NCBI RefSeq assembly: GCF_023336935.1
Contig: NZ_JAMBLR010000001.1
Coordinates: forward strand, 372,001 to 436,000
Direction: 5' to 3'
DNA length: 64,000 bases
From: Phascolarctobacterium sp. ET69
GTDB lineage: Bacteria; Bacillota; Negativicutes; Acidaminococcales; Acidaminococcaceae
This document shows positions 53,614-63,464 of the stretch, one piece after another (within the stretch, counting starts at the first letter, position 1; each line of letters begins with the position of its first letter). The notes beneath the pieces were generated by a model. That model was given only the letters and a program-made list of their open reading frames with translations. It ran no database searches and was not told where the DNA came from. The position numbers and the translations under genes are program-made.

Positions 53614-55690
53614 TACCCAAATATCTCCTTTGCCACTTCTGCAAATAAGGCATTAACAAATTAAGCACAACTACTGCTGCTATGCCTATTACGGCGCCAA
53701 GCCAGTAGCCGTCCAGCGCACGGATATAGCTCATGATAACCGGCGTGCGCATATGTGCAAAGGTCTGCACAAGGCTGCCCTGCCCGATAACCGCTCCTGC
53801 CACAAGTATCATCTGCCACAGGCGCGGAGCTTTGTAATAAGCCGCGTAAGCCGCTACAAAAAATGCAGGATGCCCAATCATAAATTCTTTGGTACGCGGG
53901 CGTGCATACATCAGCTGTTCCAGCAGGGCACGCATTTTAAGCTCAATGCCCCAAACCGGCACACCGGAAGTATGGCCGCTGCGGCCTACAAAAATATAAG
54001 CTACAAAAGCCAGAACACCCAGAATAAATAAATGTTCAAGTTTAATATGGGTCGATAAAAGATAGCGGATATCGGCAATAAGGCCGCCGCCAGTTTTGCC
54101 GCCGAAAATATTAAACCGTTTGACATACCATAACAGCATTAATAATACCGGCATAATAAACGTTAATTTTACGCCGCGGTAAATGTCAATTTCCAAAAAG
54201 AAACGGATATCGCCCAAAAGTGCGGAAATCATTGCCGCACCGCACAAGGACATGGCAACTGCCGCGCCAAGCTGTACGGTAGTGCGCATTAAAAACTGCA
54301 CCATGCATTTGCAGCGTACTTTTACGCTCTCCCACCATTCCACAACTACAATCATTGAAAGTACCGGGAATACGCAGGCAGAAACAAATGCCAGAAGCTG
54401 TCTCGGCAAAGGCGAAGACATTTTTACAACCAATGCAGCAGCTGCGGCACCAAAAACCGCAAACAGAATATACTGCAATTTACTGCCAAGCCCCAAAAGC
54501 AGTGCAAGATACATTACGCCTGCTGCAACAACGGCAAGTGCAGGCAGAACCAACAGCATTTTATCGGGGAAATATGCCTGATAGCCATCGGCATCCGCGT
54601 TAAACACACCGCTGGTGCCAAGCTTAAAGCCGCGCGACTGAACATCAGCGGCAATGCTTTTAACATAATCAAGGTTAAGCTCTAAAATATCCTGCCCGTT
54701 CTGCGGCAGCATAAAAGGTTTAATATAATTGATGCGGATATTGCGTTCTTCATCGGTAAGTGCCCAGCGGCGCAAAGCCTCGGGCATTTTCAGCTTGCGC
54801 TGTTCGGCTTTGTCGATAATATAAGAACGCGCTACCTGGTAATCCATTTTTTCAGCCATGGGAATAAGGCCTTCCATGGGCGCAAACTGGAGCTGGGTAT
54901 AGTGTTCAACCATACCGAAAACCATGTTATGGCTTAACAATTTTTCGGCCATGTAATCGAGTTTATCGGGAAAACCAACTACTTCCTTGCCGCAGCCGAT
55001 ATAAGAAACAACATTCGCGCCGGATTCATCAATACGGCTGAAAATGCTGTCTATCTGCTGTTCCGTTACCGGCAAATAATTTTGCGGGCGGACGATAACG
55101 TTAAACCCGGCAGCTGCAATCTGGCGCATTTCTTCGGTGGAAAGGCCAAGAGGCGCCTGCATCAGCGGCATTTTGGTGTCATAGTTGTCACCTTCAATAA
55201 TACGCGGGTCACCCAAAACACGGATAATACGCGGAGATTCACTTACAACGGCAATACGTTCCGGCGCGTAGCGCAGATACAGGTCTTTCTCTGTTTCTTT
55301 AAAAGTTACAGGCGATTTACCCTCTGTAATATAAACTGCATCGGGAATTATATCCTGCTGCTTCAAAGCCGCAAACTGCGTTCCGGCAGTTCCGCCGTGC
55401 AAAAGCTCACGCCCAGGAGCGGCATAAACAAGCCCTTTGTTGTCAAGTTTTTGCAGGGTAGTGTCAAAAACTATCAGCGAAGTAACACCGGCATCTTTAA
55501 AATCTTTCAATACGGAATCAAGCGGCAGGCCTTCCCAGCCGGCAAGCTGCTGCAAACCTTCGTATTCCATAGCCATTTCTACGGTATTGTTTTTTTCTTC
55601 TATTTCATATCTGCTGTAATTAAGCCATAAAGCACAAACAAGCCCTATAACAATAACTGCCAGCAAAACCGGATTATAACGGCTTTTCAT
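53606..55690 (-). CDS. DUF5693 multi-pass membrane protein
   Basis: A 694-residue protein. An N-terminal helix (about 6-24) is followed by a long extracellular region (about 30-385) with repeated barrel-like features (FKDAGVTSLIVFDTTL, LVYAAPGREL), then about eight membrane segments to the C-terminus. This matches the DUF5693 family, found next to csaB in Negativicutes and Clostridia and suspected of acting in envelope polymer export or modification. The start at 55690 has GGAG 7 bases upstream. Function unknown. Confidence 0.85.
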   Translation of the reverse strand: MKSRYNPVLLAVIVIGLVCALWLNYSRYEIEEKNNTVEMAMEYEGLQQLAGWEGLPLDSVLKDFKDAGVTSLIVFDTTLQKLDNKGLVYAAPGRELLHGGTAGTQFAALKQQDIIPDAVYITEGKSPVTFKETEKDLYLRYAPERIAVVSESPRIIRVLGDPRIIEGDNYDTKMPLMQAPLGLSTEEMRQIAAAGFNVIVRPQNYLPVTEQQIDSIFSRIDESGANVVSYIGCGKEVVGFPDKLDYMAEKLLSHNMVFGMVEHYTQLQFAPMEGLIPMAEKMDYQVARSYIIDKAEQRKLKMPEALRRWALTDEERNIRINYIKPFMLPQNGQDILELNLDYVKSIAADVQSRGFKLGTSGVFNADADGYQAYFPDKMLLVLPALAVVAAGVMYLALLLGLGSKLQYILFAVFGAAAAALVVKMSSPLPRQLLAFVSACVFPVLSMIVVVEWWESVKVRCKCMVQFLMRTTVQLGAAVAMSLCGAAMISALLGDIRFFLEIDIYRGVKLTFIMPVLLMLLWYVKRFNIFGGKTGGGLIADIRYLLSTHIKLEHLFILGVLAFVAYIFVGRSGHTSGVPVWGIELKMRALLEQLMYARPRTKEFMIGHPAFFVAAYAAYYKAPRLWQMILVAGAVIGQGSLVQTFAHMRTPVIMSYIRALDGYWLGAVIGIAAVVVLNLLMPYLQKWQRRYLGNE

Positions 55691-55713
55691 TGCTATCTCC
55701 ACCCATTAGCCAG

Positions 55714-56821
55714 TTAAATTTTCTTTTGCTGTGACCTTAAATAAGCCTCAATAAACATATCCAGGCCGCCGTCCATAACAGCCTGCACGTTGCCTGTTTC
55801 GGCACCTGTACGGTGATCTTTAACCATTTTATACGGCTGGAAAACATACGAGCGTATCTGGCTGCCCCATTCAATGTCCTGGTAATCACCGGCAATATCA
55901 TTTTTCAGCGCTTCCTGTTTGGCGCGTTCATATTCGTACAGTTTGGCGCGCAGAAGCTGCATGCAGCGTTCACGGTTCTGAATCTGCGAGCGTTCGTTCT
56001 GGCACTGTACAATTATGCCGGTAGGAATATGCGTCATACGCACGGCGGAACTTGTTTTGTTTACATGCTGTCCGCCTGCGCCGCTGGCACGGTAAGTATC
56101 AACCTTTAAATCGGACGGGTCGATTTTAATATCGACGGTATCGTCAAGTTCAGGCATAACGTCAACAGCCGCAAAAGAAGTATGGCGGCGTGCGTTGGCG
56201 TCAAACGGAGAAATGCGCACAAGGCGGTGTACGCCCTTTTCGCTGCGCAGATAGCCGTAAGCATTATGGCCGTTAATTTGCAGTGTAGCACTTTTTACGC
56301 CTGCTTCATCGCCGGGCAGATAGTCCAGCATTTCAATGGCAAAGCCCTGGCGCTCGGCATAACGGGTAAACATGCGCAGAAGCATGCTTGTCCAGTCCTG
56401 TGCTTCGGTACCGCCGGCACCGGCATGCAAGGTTAAAATAGCATTGTTGGCATCATATTCGCCGTTTAAAAGCATTCCCAGTTCTAAATGCTCTATTTCT
56501 GCTTTTGCAGCTTCCAGTCCGGCTTCAAGTTCTTCTTCCATGCCGGATTCCGGTTCTTCCAAAGCAAGCTCTACCATAACCTCAAGGTCATCAAGCCTTT
56601 GTTCAAGGTTATGTACAATGCCCACTTCTTCCTTCAGCTGCGTAACAGCCTGGGCGGTTTTCTGCGCGGCATCCGGGTTGTCCCAGAAATCCGGCGCACC
56701 CATTTTATGTTCTAATTCAGCAATGCGGTCCTCTTTGGCAGCGACGTCAAAGAGATCCCCTCATTTCCTCTAATTTTTGCTTCAATGCGGATATTTCAGG
56801 TTTGTATTCCTCTATCAGCAC
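55714..56821 (-). CDS. prfB: Peptide chain release factor 2 (programmed +1 frameshift)
   Basis: Recognises UGA and UAA. The gene is in two frames: 24 codons from about 56821 (start GTG; TTG at 56827 is an alternative) to an in-frame TGA at 56749-56747, then 344 codons in the +1 frame. Translating through the shift gives about 368 residues, the usual RF2 length. The SPF tripeptide (RISPFDANA) and the GGQ motif (GAGGQHVNKT) are both present. The shift site is CTT TGA C after AGGGGA, so the frame break is natural autoregulation, not damage. It lies 44 bases after secA. Confidence 0.95.
56744..56760 (-). promoter_or_regulatory. RF2 programmed +1 frameshift site
   Basis: On the minus strand AGGGGATCTCTTTGACG: a Shine-Dalgarno-like AGGGGA, a slippery CTT, and the TGA stop followed by C. 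The canonical site is AGGGGG-TAT-CTT-TGA-C, so this copy differs in the last G and the spacer. Confidence 0.9.
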
Positions 56822-56865
56822 CAAATTCACATCCCTTCGTAGGTAATTTATTTTAAATTTTGTTT

Positions 56866-59382
56866 TTATTTATCTTTGCCGCAGCAGTTTTTATATTTTT
56901 TGCCGCTGCCGCAGGGACACGGGTCATTGCGGCCCGGTTCTTCCTTCTTAACAACAGGCTGTTTGGTGCCTTCGTCACCGGCATTGGTAGAAGCATTTTC
57001 CAGACGGTCTTCCACTTTAGGCTGGGTAATAACGTTTACGCGGTAAATGTAACGTACAACGTCGTCCTGAATAGCGTCAATCATAGCCTGGAACATATCG
57101 TAGGCTTCAAATTTATATTCAACCAGCGGGTCTTTCTGCCCGTATGCACGCAGGCCAACGCCTTCACGCAGCATATCCATGGCATCAAGATGTTCCATCC
57201 AGTGGTTGTCTACAACCTTAAGCATTACAAGGTTTTCCAGTTCACGCATCAGTTCCGGCGTAATGGCGGCTTCACGTTCTGCGTAATGCTCGTCGGCAAC
57301 TTTGTACAGATATTCTTCCAGTTCCTCACGGCTGAGGTTCTGCAGATATTCAACGGTTAAAAGCCCGCGCGGAGCGTAGAATTCTTCGGCATAGTTAATA
57401 AGTGCCTGCAAATCCCAGTCTTCAGAATATACTTCCGGCGGAGCATACATTGCCATAGTGCGGTCTACAACCTTATGCACCATTTCCATAATGGTATCGC
57501 GCAGGTTGGCCTGCTGCAAAATTTTGCGGCGCTGGCTGTAAATAACTTCACGCTGCTGGTTCATAACGTTATCATATTCCAGAACCTGTTTACGGATGGT
57601 AAAGTTACGGGCTTCTACCTTCTTCTGCGCAGATTCGATGGACTTGGTTACAAGTTTATGTTCGATAGGCTCGTCCTCTTCCATGCCCAGCTTATCCATA
57701 ATGCCGGAAATGTTGTCCGAACCGAACAGGCGCATCAAATCATCTTCCAGCGAAAGGAAGAATTTGGAAGAACCCGGGTCACCCTGACGGGCGCAGCGTC
57801 CGCGCAGCTGGTTATCAATACGGCGGCTTTCGTGGCGTTCCGTACCGATAATGTGCAGGCCGCCGAGTTCCGGAACGCCTTCGCCAAGCATAATATCGGT
57901 ACCGCGGCCTGCCATATTGGTGGCAATGGTTACAGCGCCGTACTGGCCTGCTTTGGAGATAATCTCCGCTTCTTTTTCATGGTATTTGGCGTTAAGTACA
58001 TTATGCGCTATGCCGCGGCGTTTGAGCATTGCGGAAAGTTCTTCGGACTGTGCGATAGAAGTTGTGCCGACCAGTACCGGTCGCCCGGATTTATGGCATT
58101 CTTCAATTTCCGCAACGGCGGCTTTGTATTTGGCGCGTTTTGTTTTATAAATAACGTCCGGATAGTCAATACGGATCATAGGTTTGTTGGTAGGAATAAC
58201 AATTACATCCAAGCCGTAAATTTTCTGGAATTCCTGTTCTTCCGTTTTGGCGGTACCGGTCATGCCGCTGAGCTTGTTGTACATACGGAAGTAATTCTGG
58301 AAGGTAATAGTTGCCAGAGTCTGGCTTTCGCGTTCAACCTTAACACCTTCTTTGGCTTCAATAGCCTGATGCAGGCCTTCGGAGAAGCGGCGGCCGAACA
58401 TCAAGCGGCCGGTAAATTCGTCGACGATAATTACCTGTCCGTCTTTTACAACGTAATCCCTGTCGCGGTGCATAATGGCCTTGGCCTTTAATGCGCACAT
58501 CAAATGGTGCGAAAAGTCTACGCCGTGTTCAGCGTCATAAAGGTTGGCGATGCCGAGCATTTTTTCTGCCTTGGCAATACCAGTTTCGGTAGGCGCAACG
58601 GTTTTTAATTTTTCGTCTACCGTATAGTCCTCGTTTTCGTTCATGTTGGCAACTACATGCGCCAGCACGCGGTACAAATCGGTAGATTTTTCGCCCGGGC
58701 CGGAAATAATCAGCGGTGTACGCGCTTCGTCAATTAAAATACTGTCAACTTCGTCGACAATGCAGAAATTAAGTTCGCGCTGAACCATCTGATTTTCGTC
58801 AACTACCATGTTGTCGCGCAGATAGTCGAAACCAAATTCGTTATTGGTGCCGTAAGTAATATCGGCAGCATAAGCAGCCTTGCGGTCGGGGTAATCCATA
58901 TCATGCACAATAAGGCCTACGGAAAGTCCGAGCGCTCTGTAAATGCGTCCCATGTCCTCGCTGTCGCGGCGGGCAAGGTAATCGTTAACGGTAACAACAT
59001 GTACGCCTTTGCCGGTAAGGGCATTCAAATAAGCAGGCAGGGTTGCAACAAGGGTTTTGCCTTCGCCTGTACGCATTTCGGCAATTTTGCCGCGGTGCAG
59101 AACAACGCCGCCTATAAGCTGTACATCAAAATGGCGCATGCCGGTAATACGGCGCGAAGTTTCGCGCACAACGGCAAACGCTTCCGGCAGGATATCATCA
59201 AGCGTTTCGCCTTTGGCAAGGCGCAGTTTAAACTCGCCGGTTTTAGCAGCAAGATTTGCTGAACTCAGCGCCTGCATCTCCGGCTCCAGTGCATTGATTT
59301 TATCGACAATGACCTGAATATTTTTTAATTCTTTGGCATTCGGGTCACCGAAAATCTTTTTTAATATGCTTTCGAGCAACAC
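56866..59382 (-). CDS. secA: Preprotein translocase ATPase SecA
   Basis: Motor of the Sec secretion pathway. The protein is about 838 residues with the Walker [35 protein letters not shown], the helicase C domain [16 protein letters not shown] and [14 protein letters not shown], and a C-terminal zinc tail [13 protein letters not shown] that binds SecB or ribosomes. Start: in-frame GTG at 59388 abuts the AAGGAG site, so GTG at 59382 or TTG at 59379 is more likely. Followed by prfB. Confidence 0.96.
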   Translation of the reverse strand: MLLESILKKIFGDPNAKELKNIQVIVDKINALEPEMQALSSANLAAKTGEFKLRLAKGETLDDILPEAFAVVRETSRRITGMRHFDVQLIGGVVLHRGKIAEMRTGEGKTLVATLPAYLNALTGKGVHVVTVNDYLARRDSEDMGRIYRALGLSVGLIVHDMDYPDRKAAYAADITYGTNNEFGFDYLRDNMVVDENQMVQRELNFCIVDEVDSILIDEARTPLIISGPGEKSTDLYRVLAHVVANMNENEDYTVDEKLKTVAPTETGIAKAEKMLGIANLYDAEHGVDFSHHLMCALKAKAIMHRDRDYVVKDGQVIIVDEFTGRLMFGRRFSEGLHQAIEAKEGVKVERESQTLATITFQNYFRMYNKLSGMTGTAKTEEQEFQKIYGLDVIVIPTNKPMIRIDYPDVIYKTKRAKYKAAVAEIEECHKSGRPVLVGTTSIAQSEELSAMLKRRGIAHNVLNAKYHEKEAEIISKAGQYGAVTIATNMAGRGTDIMLGEGVPELGGLHIIGTERHESRRIDNQLRGRCARQGDPGSSKFFLSLEDDLMRLFGSDNISGIMDKLGMEEDEPIEHKLVTKSIESAQKKVEARNFTIRKQVLEYDNVMNQQREVIYSQRRKILQQANLRDTIMEMVHKVVDRTMAMYAPPEVYSEDWDLQALINYAEEFYAPRGLLTVEYLQNLSREELEEYLYKVADEHYAEREAAITPELMRELENLVMLKVVDNHWMEHLDAMDMLREGVGLRAYGQKDPLVEYKFEAYDMFQAMIDAIQDDVVRYIYRVNVITQPKVEDRLENASTNAGDEGTKQPVVKKEEPGRNDPCPCGSGKKYKNCCGKDK

Positions 59383-59430
59383 ACTCACTCCTTAAAATTC
59401 CCTGTTTTATAAACACTATACTAATATAAA

Positions 59431-59459
59431 ATTTTACCAAAAACCGCGCAAAAAGTCAA
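59431..59459 (-). promoter_or_regulatory. secA promoter
   Basis: -35 TTGACT (59459-59454), 17-base spacer, -10 TAAAAT (59436-59431). The -35 lies in the T-rich tail of the preceding hpf terminator. Confidence 0.65.
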
Positions 59460-59460
59460 A

Positions 59461-59484
59461 AGCCCGGGCCTTTTGTCCCGGGCT
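59461..59484. terminator. hpf terminator
   Basis: AGCCCGGG (59461-59468) pairs with CCCGGGCT (59477-59484); T runs follow on both strands (TTTTT on plus, TTTGACTTTTT on minus). Confidence 0.75.
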
Positions 59485-59507
59485 TTTTTGTGAAATCAAT
59501 GTAAAGA

Positions 59508-60038
59508 TTATTTTAATTCAGGCTGCAGCAAACCATAGTTGCCGTCTTTGCGGCGGTATACAACATTTACTCCGCCATAATCGGGGTCAAAGTATACAAA
59601 GAAGTCATGGTCAAGCAGGTTCATCTGCAAAATTGCTTCTTCAGCCGTCATCGGGTTCATCGAGAACTTCTTGTTCTTGATAATCTTGAATTCTTCATCC
59701 GGAGCCGCTTCTACTTCGGGAGCAGGTACAGGCTCTACAAAGTTGCTATATTTACGTTTGGCAAGACGTGTTTTATATTTATGTACCTGGCGTTCAATTT
59801 TTTCTACTACCAAGTCAATGGACGAATACATATCTTTGGTAGATTCCTGGGCTCTGATTAAAATTCCGCTGGCAGGAACGGTAATTTCCACAATGTGGTT
59901 GCCTTTTTCAACTTTAAGTACTGCACTGATATCGCCAACGGTTTTAAACTGCCTCGTGATTTTCGTAATTTTCTTTTCAACATACTCTTTGAGCGCCGGT
60001 GTTACAACAATGTTCTTTCCTCTTACGTTTACGTTCAT
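59508..60038 (-). CDS. hpf: Ribosome hibernation promoting factor, long form
   Basis: A 176-residue protein that dimerises 70S ribosomes in stationary phase. The N-terminal RaiA/HPF domain (1 to about 95: VNVRGKNIVVTPALKEYVE, MYSSIDLVVEKIERQVHKYK) is linked to the C-terminal dimerisation domain (about 118-176: KKFSMNPMTAEEAILQMNLL, FFVYFDPDYGGVNVVYRRKDG). Start ATG has GGAGGG upstream. It lies just upstream of secA, as in many Firmicutes. Confidence 0.95.
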   Translation of the reverse strand: MNVNVRGKNIVVTPALKEYVEKKITKITRQFKTVGDISAVLKVEKGNHIVEITVPASGILIRAQESTKDMYSSIDLVVEKIERQVHKYKTRLAKRKYSNFVEPVPAPEVEAAPDEEFKIIKNKKFSMNPMTAEEAILQMNLLDHDFFVYFDPDYGGVNVVYRRKDGNYGLLQPELK

Positions 60039-60055
60039 AAATTATCCCTCCTTAA

Positions 60056-60093
60056 TCCCGAGGTCCGGGATAACAAACTCTTTAGTTTGTTAT
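60056..60093 (-). other. Two hairpins in the hpf 5' leader
   Basis: TCCCG/CGGGA with loop aggtc (60056-60070) and ATAACAAAC/GTTTGTTAT with a 6-base loop (60070-60093) are contiguous, sitting 17 bases before the hpf start. No T run follows. They could affect RNA stability or translation; no known motif is recognised. Confidence 0.5.
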
Positions 60094-60139
60094 TATTTGT
60101 ATTCGCCATAATAATTAAAACTCCTGCAAAAAATTACAA

Positions 60140-60176
60140 AAACTCGTGCAAAAAAGTCTTTTTTCTGCACGAGTTT
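60140..60176 (-). terminator. Terminator of the amino acid ABC transporter operon
   Basis: Minus strand AAACTCGTGCA (60176-60166) pairs with TGCACGAGTTT (60150-60140), followed by TTGTAATTTTTT. Confidence 0.85.
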
Positions 60177-60205
60177 ACAATCTGCTACTATTGTAACAGT
60201 TTCAA

Positions 60206-60937
60206 TTATAAAATTTTGGAAAGGAAACTGCGGGTACGTTCTTCTTTGGCATGTAAAAAAATGTCGTCAGGTTTACCCTGTTCCAGAATTTTACCGCCGT
60301 CAACAAACAACACCCTGTCGCCAACTTCGCGCGCAAAGCCCATTTCGTGAGTAACGACCACCATGGTCATGCCTTCGTTGGCAAGGCGTTTCATAACGTC
60401 CAGTACTTCTTTAATCATTTCCGGGTCAAGCGCAGATGTCGGTTCATCAAACAAAAGTGCTTTCGGCTTCATAGCAAGCGCACGCGCAATAGCAACACGC
60501 TGCTGCTGCCCGCCGCTAAGCTGGTCCGGATAAGAATCAGCCTTGTCAGAAAGGCCAACCTTGCCTAAAAGCTCCATAGCCGTTGCTTCCGCGGTTTTGC
60601 GGTCAATGCCGCGTACTTTCATCGGGGCAAGCACAAGGTTTTCAAGCACCGTCATGTGCGGGAACAGGTTAAAACGCTGGAACACCATGCCTACTTCTTT
60701 GCGCACTTCGTTAATGTTGGCTTCGCCGTCCAGCTTAATACCGTCAACAACAATCGTGCCCTCAGTCGGTTCTTCAAGGTAGTTCATGCAGCGCAGAAGC
60801 GTACTTTTGCCGCTGCCGGATGGGCCTATAATTACCACTACTTCCTTTTCGGCAATGGTAAGGTCAATGCCCTTTAAAACTTCAAGGCTGCCGTAGCTTT
60901 TTTTAAGGCCTGTAATTTTAATCATTTCTGTACTCAT
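60206..60937 (-). CDS. glnQ: Polar amino acid ABC transporter ATP-binding protein (GlnQ-like)
   Basis: A 243-residue ABC ATPase with Walker [19 protein letters not shown], signature [18 protein letters not shown], Walker [14 protein letters not shown] and the H-loop [12 protein letters not shown]. The LRCMNYLE and [10 protein letters not shown] features place it in the polar amino acid (glutamine/glutamate, His, Arg) group. It overlaps the permease gene by 4 bases. Substrate cannot be fixed from the ATPase. Confidence 0.92.
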   Translation of the reverse strand: MSTEMIKITGLKKSYGSLEVLKGIDLTIAEKEVVVIIGPSGSGKSTLLRCMNYLEEPTEGTIVVDGIKLDGEANINEVRKEVGMVFQRFNLFPHMTVLENLVLAPMKVRGIDRKTAEATAMELLGKVGLSDKADSYPDQLSGGQQQRVAIARALAMKPKALLFDEPTSALDPEMIKEVLDVMKRLANEGMTMVVVTHEMGFAREVGDRVLFVDGGKILEQGKPDDIFLHAKEERTRSFLSKIL

Positions 60938-61590
60938 TTTGTTTCAAACCTCCGCTCCATCAGCCCTACCAGGCGCGCAACCGTAAAGGTCATAATAAGG
61001 TAAATTACGGCAACTGCCAGCCAGATTTCAAAAGAAGCATAGGTACGCGCAATAATCAGCTGGCCGCGTCTTGTCAGTTCTTCAAAACCGATAACGGAAA
61101 CCAGCGAAGAATCCTTCAGCATAGCAATAAATTCATTGCCCAGCGGCGGAATAATGCGCTTAAAGGCCTGCGGCATAATTACATAGCGCATGGTCTGGTA
61201 CCAGGTCATGCCCAGAGAGCGCCCGGCTTCCATCTGCCCTTTATCGATAGACTGGATGCCCGCGCGGAAAATTTCGGCAATGTATGCACCGCTGTTGATG
61301 GAGCAGGCGCAGATAGCCGCAAAAAACGGGTCAATGCGCTGTCCGATAATGGTAGGCAGCGCAAAATATACCAGAAAGATTTGTACCAAAAGCGGCGTGC
61401 CGCGAATAAAATCTACATAAAAGTTAGCTGCATAACGCACCGGTTTAATGCTGGCAAGCCTTGCAACGCCGATAATCATACCTATCAATAAGCCAAAGCC
61501 TACGCTCATGGCGGTTATTTCAAGGGTAATTCCGGCACCGGCCAGCAAAAGCGGTATCGCATCTTCAATAAGTTTAAAATTCAGTTCCAT
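60934..61590 (-). CDS. Polar amino acid ABC transporter permease (GlnP-like)
   Basis: A 218-residue membrane protein with about five helices and the HisM/GlnP-family motifs [38 protein letters not shown] and [15 protein letters not shown], which is the EAA loop contacting the ATPase. Normally such a permease forms a homodimer. It lies directly upstream of glnQ and downstream of the SBP gene at 61689 with a hairpin between them. Confidence 0.92.
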   Translation of the reverse strand: MELNFKLIEDAIPLLLAGAGITLEITAMSVGFGLLIGMIIGVARLASIKPVRYAANFYVDFIRGTPLLVQIFLVYFALPTIIGQRIDPFFAAICACSINSGAYIAEIFRAGIQSIDKGQMEAGRSLGMTWYQTMRYVIMPQAFKRIIPPLGNEFIAMLKDSSLVSVIGFEELTRRGQLIIARTYASFEIWLAVAVIYLIMTFTVARLVGLMERRFETK

Positions 61591-61635
61591 TAGGCTTGTC
61601 TTTCCTTCCAGTCAGCCTGCGCTTTAATAAATAAA

Positions 61636-61675
61636 ATACGGGGCACACCTTCGTTGCCGTTGATGTTCCCCGCAT
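61636..61675 (-). terminator. Hairpin between the substrate-binding protein and permease genes
   Basis: Minus strand ATGCGGGG (61675-61668) pairs with CCCCGTAT (61643-61636) with one G-U pair, followed by TTTATTTATT. A partial terminator would lower permease/ATPase expression relative to the binding protein. Confidence 0.6.
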
Positions 61676-61688
61676 TCAGGCGCAATGC

Positions 61689-62468
61689 TTATTTTTTCAC
61701 TTCACCGAACCAGGTTTTGTAAATCTTGTCATATTCGCCGTCTTTTTTCAGTTCTGCCAAAGCTTTGTTAATGTCTTCAAGCAGCTTGGTGTTGTCTTTT
61801 TTAACGGCAATGCCATATTGTTCTGCTTCCATAACATCACCAACGGTTTTGGCAACTTCGCTGCCGCCCTGTGCCAGATAATAACCGATAACTGGGCTGT
61901 CGTTGATAACAGCGTCAACGCCGCCGTTGGTCAGTTCCATTGCAGACTCGGTATTGGTATTGAAAAGTGTTACTTTGGCATCTTTAACGCTGTTTGCTTT
62001 GTCAGCGCCGGTAGTGCCAATCTGTGCGGCAATGCGTTTGCCGGCAAGGTCCTCAATGCTCTTGATGTCGTTGTTGTCTTTTTTAACCATTACAATCAAG
62101 CCGGAAGTATAGTAAGGGTCGCTCATGCCTACAGCCTGTTTTCTTTCGTCGGTAATGCTCATGCCAGCAATGGCAACATCAATATTACCGGTGTTCAGCG
62201 CAGGAATCAATGCATCAAAACCCATATTGGCAATTTCAACTTTGTAGCCGAGTTTTTTGCCGATAGCGCGGATTAAATCCATATCAAAGCCTGCCAGTTC
62301 ATCGCTGCCTTCTTTCTGGAATTCAAACGGAGCAAAAGTCGGTTCAGTTGCTACGCGCAAAACTTTCTCCGGCTGAGCCTTAGCTTCATCCTTGCTGCCG
62401 CCGCAGCCTGCAACTGCCAGTGCCACAAGCATTAAAGCAGCCATTAAAAACACCAAATACTTTTTCAT
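61689..62468 (-). CDS. Polar amino acid ABC transporter substrate-binding lipoprotein (copy 1)
   Basis: A 259-residue lipoprotein: signal peptide MKKYLVFLMAALMLVALA with the lipobox LAVAGC (Cys near 23), then the SBP family 3 fold (EPTFAPFEFQ, FDMDLIRAIGKKLGYKVE, IGTTGADKANS, GVDAVINDSPV). The start at 62468 has GGAGG 8 bases upstream. It belongs with the permease and ATPase downstream and has its own promoter. Closely similar to the upstream copy at 62580. Confidence 0.93.
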   Translation of the reverse strand: MKKYLVFLMAALMLVALAVAGCGGSKDEAKAQPEKVLRVATEPTFAPFEFQKEGSDELAGFDMDLIRAIGKKLGYKVEIANMGFDALIPALNTGNIDVAIAGMSITDERKQAVGMSDPYYTSGLIVMVKKDNNDIKSIEDLAGKRIAAQIGTTGADKANSVKDAKVTLFNTNTESAMELTNGGVDAVINDSPVIGYYLAQGGSEVAKTVGDVMEAEQYGIAVKKDNTKLLEDINKALAELKKDGEYDKIYKTWFGEVKK

Positions 62469-62517
62469 AAACATAACCTCCAACAGCATAAATTTACAAA
62501 CTTTTATCTGTTAAAAT

Positions 62518-62546
62518 ATTATAGCTCTAAAATACAGGTTAAGCAA
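62518..62546 (-). promoter_or_regulatory. Promoter of the SBP1-permease-ATPase operon
   Basis: -35 TTGCTT (62546-62541), 17-base spacer, -10 TATAAT (62523-62518). It overlaps the terminator of the preceding gene. Confidence 0.7.
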
Positions 62547-62570
62547 CAAAAACTTTCAAAAAACCTGTAT
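62532..62570 (-). terminator. Terminator after the second substrate-binding protein
   Basis: Minus strand ATACAGGTT (62570-62562) pairs with AACCTGTAT (62540-62532), then TTTTAG. The loop is 21 bases, so efficiency is uncertain. Confidence 0.5.
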
Positions 62571-62579
62571 AAAAAACCA

Positions 62580-63353
62580 TTATTTAGCTTCGCCGAACCA
62601 TTTATTGTAAATTTTATCAAATTCACCGTTCTGCTTCAGCTCATTAAGAGCCTTGTTAATATCGGCAGCCAGTTTGTCGTTGCCTTTCTTAACGGCAATA
62701 CCGTAATCTTCGGCATTCAAAACTTCGCCGACGGTTTTAGCGTATTCACTGCCGCCCTGCGCTAAAAAGTATTTCAGCACAGGAGCATCATTAATAACAG
62801 CGTCAGCCGCGCCGTTTTTCATTTCCAGCACAGCGCTGCCGTTATCGTTAAACGCAGTTACCTTGGCTCCTTCAACTTTTTCTGCGCGGAATGCGCCGGT
62901 AGTGCCAATCTGCACGGCAATACGCTTGCCTTTTAAATCGTCAATGCTTTTAATATCGTTGTTATCTTTCGGTACCATTACCAAAAGTCCGGATTTATAA
63001 TACGGGTCAGAAAAAATTACCTGCTGCTTGCGTTCTTCAGTAATGCTCATGCCTGCCAGCGCAACATCAATGTTGTCTGCCTGCAAAGCAGGAATTAAAG
63101 CGTCAAAACCCATCGCGCTGATTTCCACTTTATAGCCGAGCTGTTTGCCGATAGCACGGATTAAATCCATGTCAAAACCGGTAAGTTCCTCGCTGCCTTC
63201 CGCCTGCATTTCAAACGGCGCAAAAGAAGGTTCAGTACCGACACGCAGTAATTTTTCACCGCCCGCCTGTTTCTCATCATTGCCGCCGCAGCCGGACGTA
63301 ACAAGCGCCATTGCCAGCATGGCCGCCATTAATAATGCCAAAAACTTTTTCAT
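62580..63353 (-). CDS. Polar amino acid ABC transporter substrate-binding lipoprotein (copy 2)
   Basis: A 257-residue paralogue of the next protein with the same layout: signal peptide MKKFLALLMAAMLAMALVTS with lipobox VTSGC, EPSFAPFEMQ, FDMDLIRAIGKQLGYKVE, IGTTGAFRAEK, AADAVINDAPV. It has its own promoter and a terminator, so it seems to be expressed apart from the transporter genes. It probably feeds the same permease with a different substrate or affinity; this is inference. Confidence 0.93.
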   Translation of the reverse strand: MKKFLALLMAAMLAMALVTSGCGGNDEKQAGGEKLLRVGTEPSFAPFEMQAEGSEELTGFDMDLIRAIGKQLGYKVEISAMGFDALIPALQADNIDVALAGMSITEERKQQVIFSDPYYKSGLLVMVPKDNNDIKSIDDLKGKRIAVQIGTTGAFRAEKVEGAKVTAFNDNGSAVLEMKNGAADAVINDAPVLKYFLAQGGSEYAKTVGEVLNAEDYGIAVKKGNDKLAADINKALNELKQNGEFDKIYNKWFGEAK

Positions 63354-63404
63354 CAGGTTATCTCCCTCCAATATTCTGCCAACAGGCAGGTTATAATAAT
63401 GTAT

Positions 63405-63433
63405 ATTATAAAACTAAAAGCCCTTCTGCACAA
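63405..63433 (-). promoter_or_regulatory. Promoter of the second substrate-binding protein gene
   Basis: -35 TTGTGC (63433-63428), 17-base spacer, -10 TATAAT (63410-63405). Confidence 0.6.
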
Positions 63434-63464
63434 GCAAAAATATGCAAAAAAGGCTAATTTTTAT

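Noticed and set aside
55714-56821. prfB as a frameshifted pseudogene
   Set aside because: The break is the conserved RF2 CTT-TGA-C site behind a Shine-Dalgarno-like sequence; both parts join to a full-length RF2.
57475-58491. 338-codon plus-strand frame opposite secA
   Set aside because: Antisense shadow of a highly conserved gene, with Phe/Asn/His-rich, unlikely composition.
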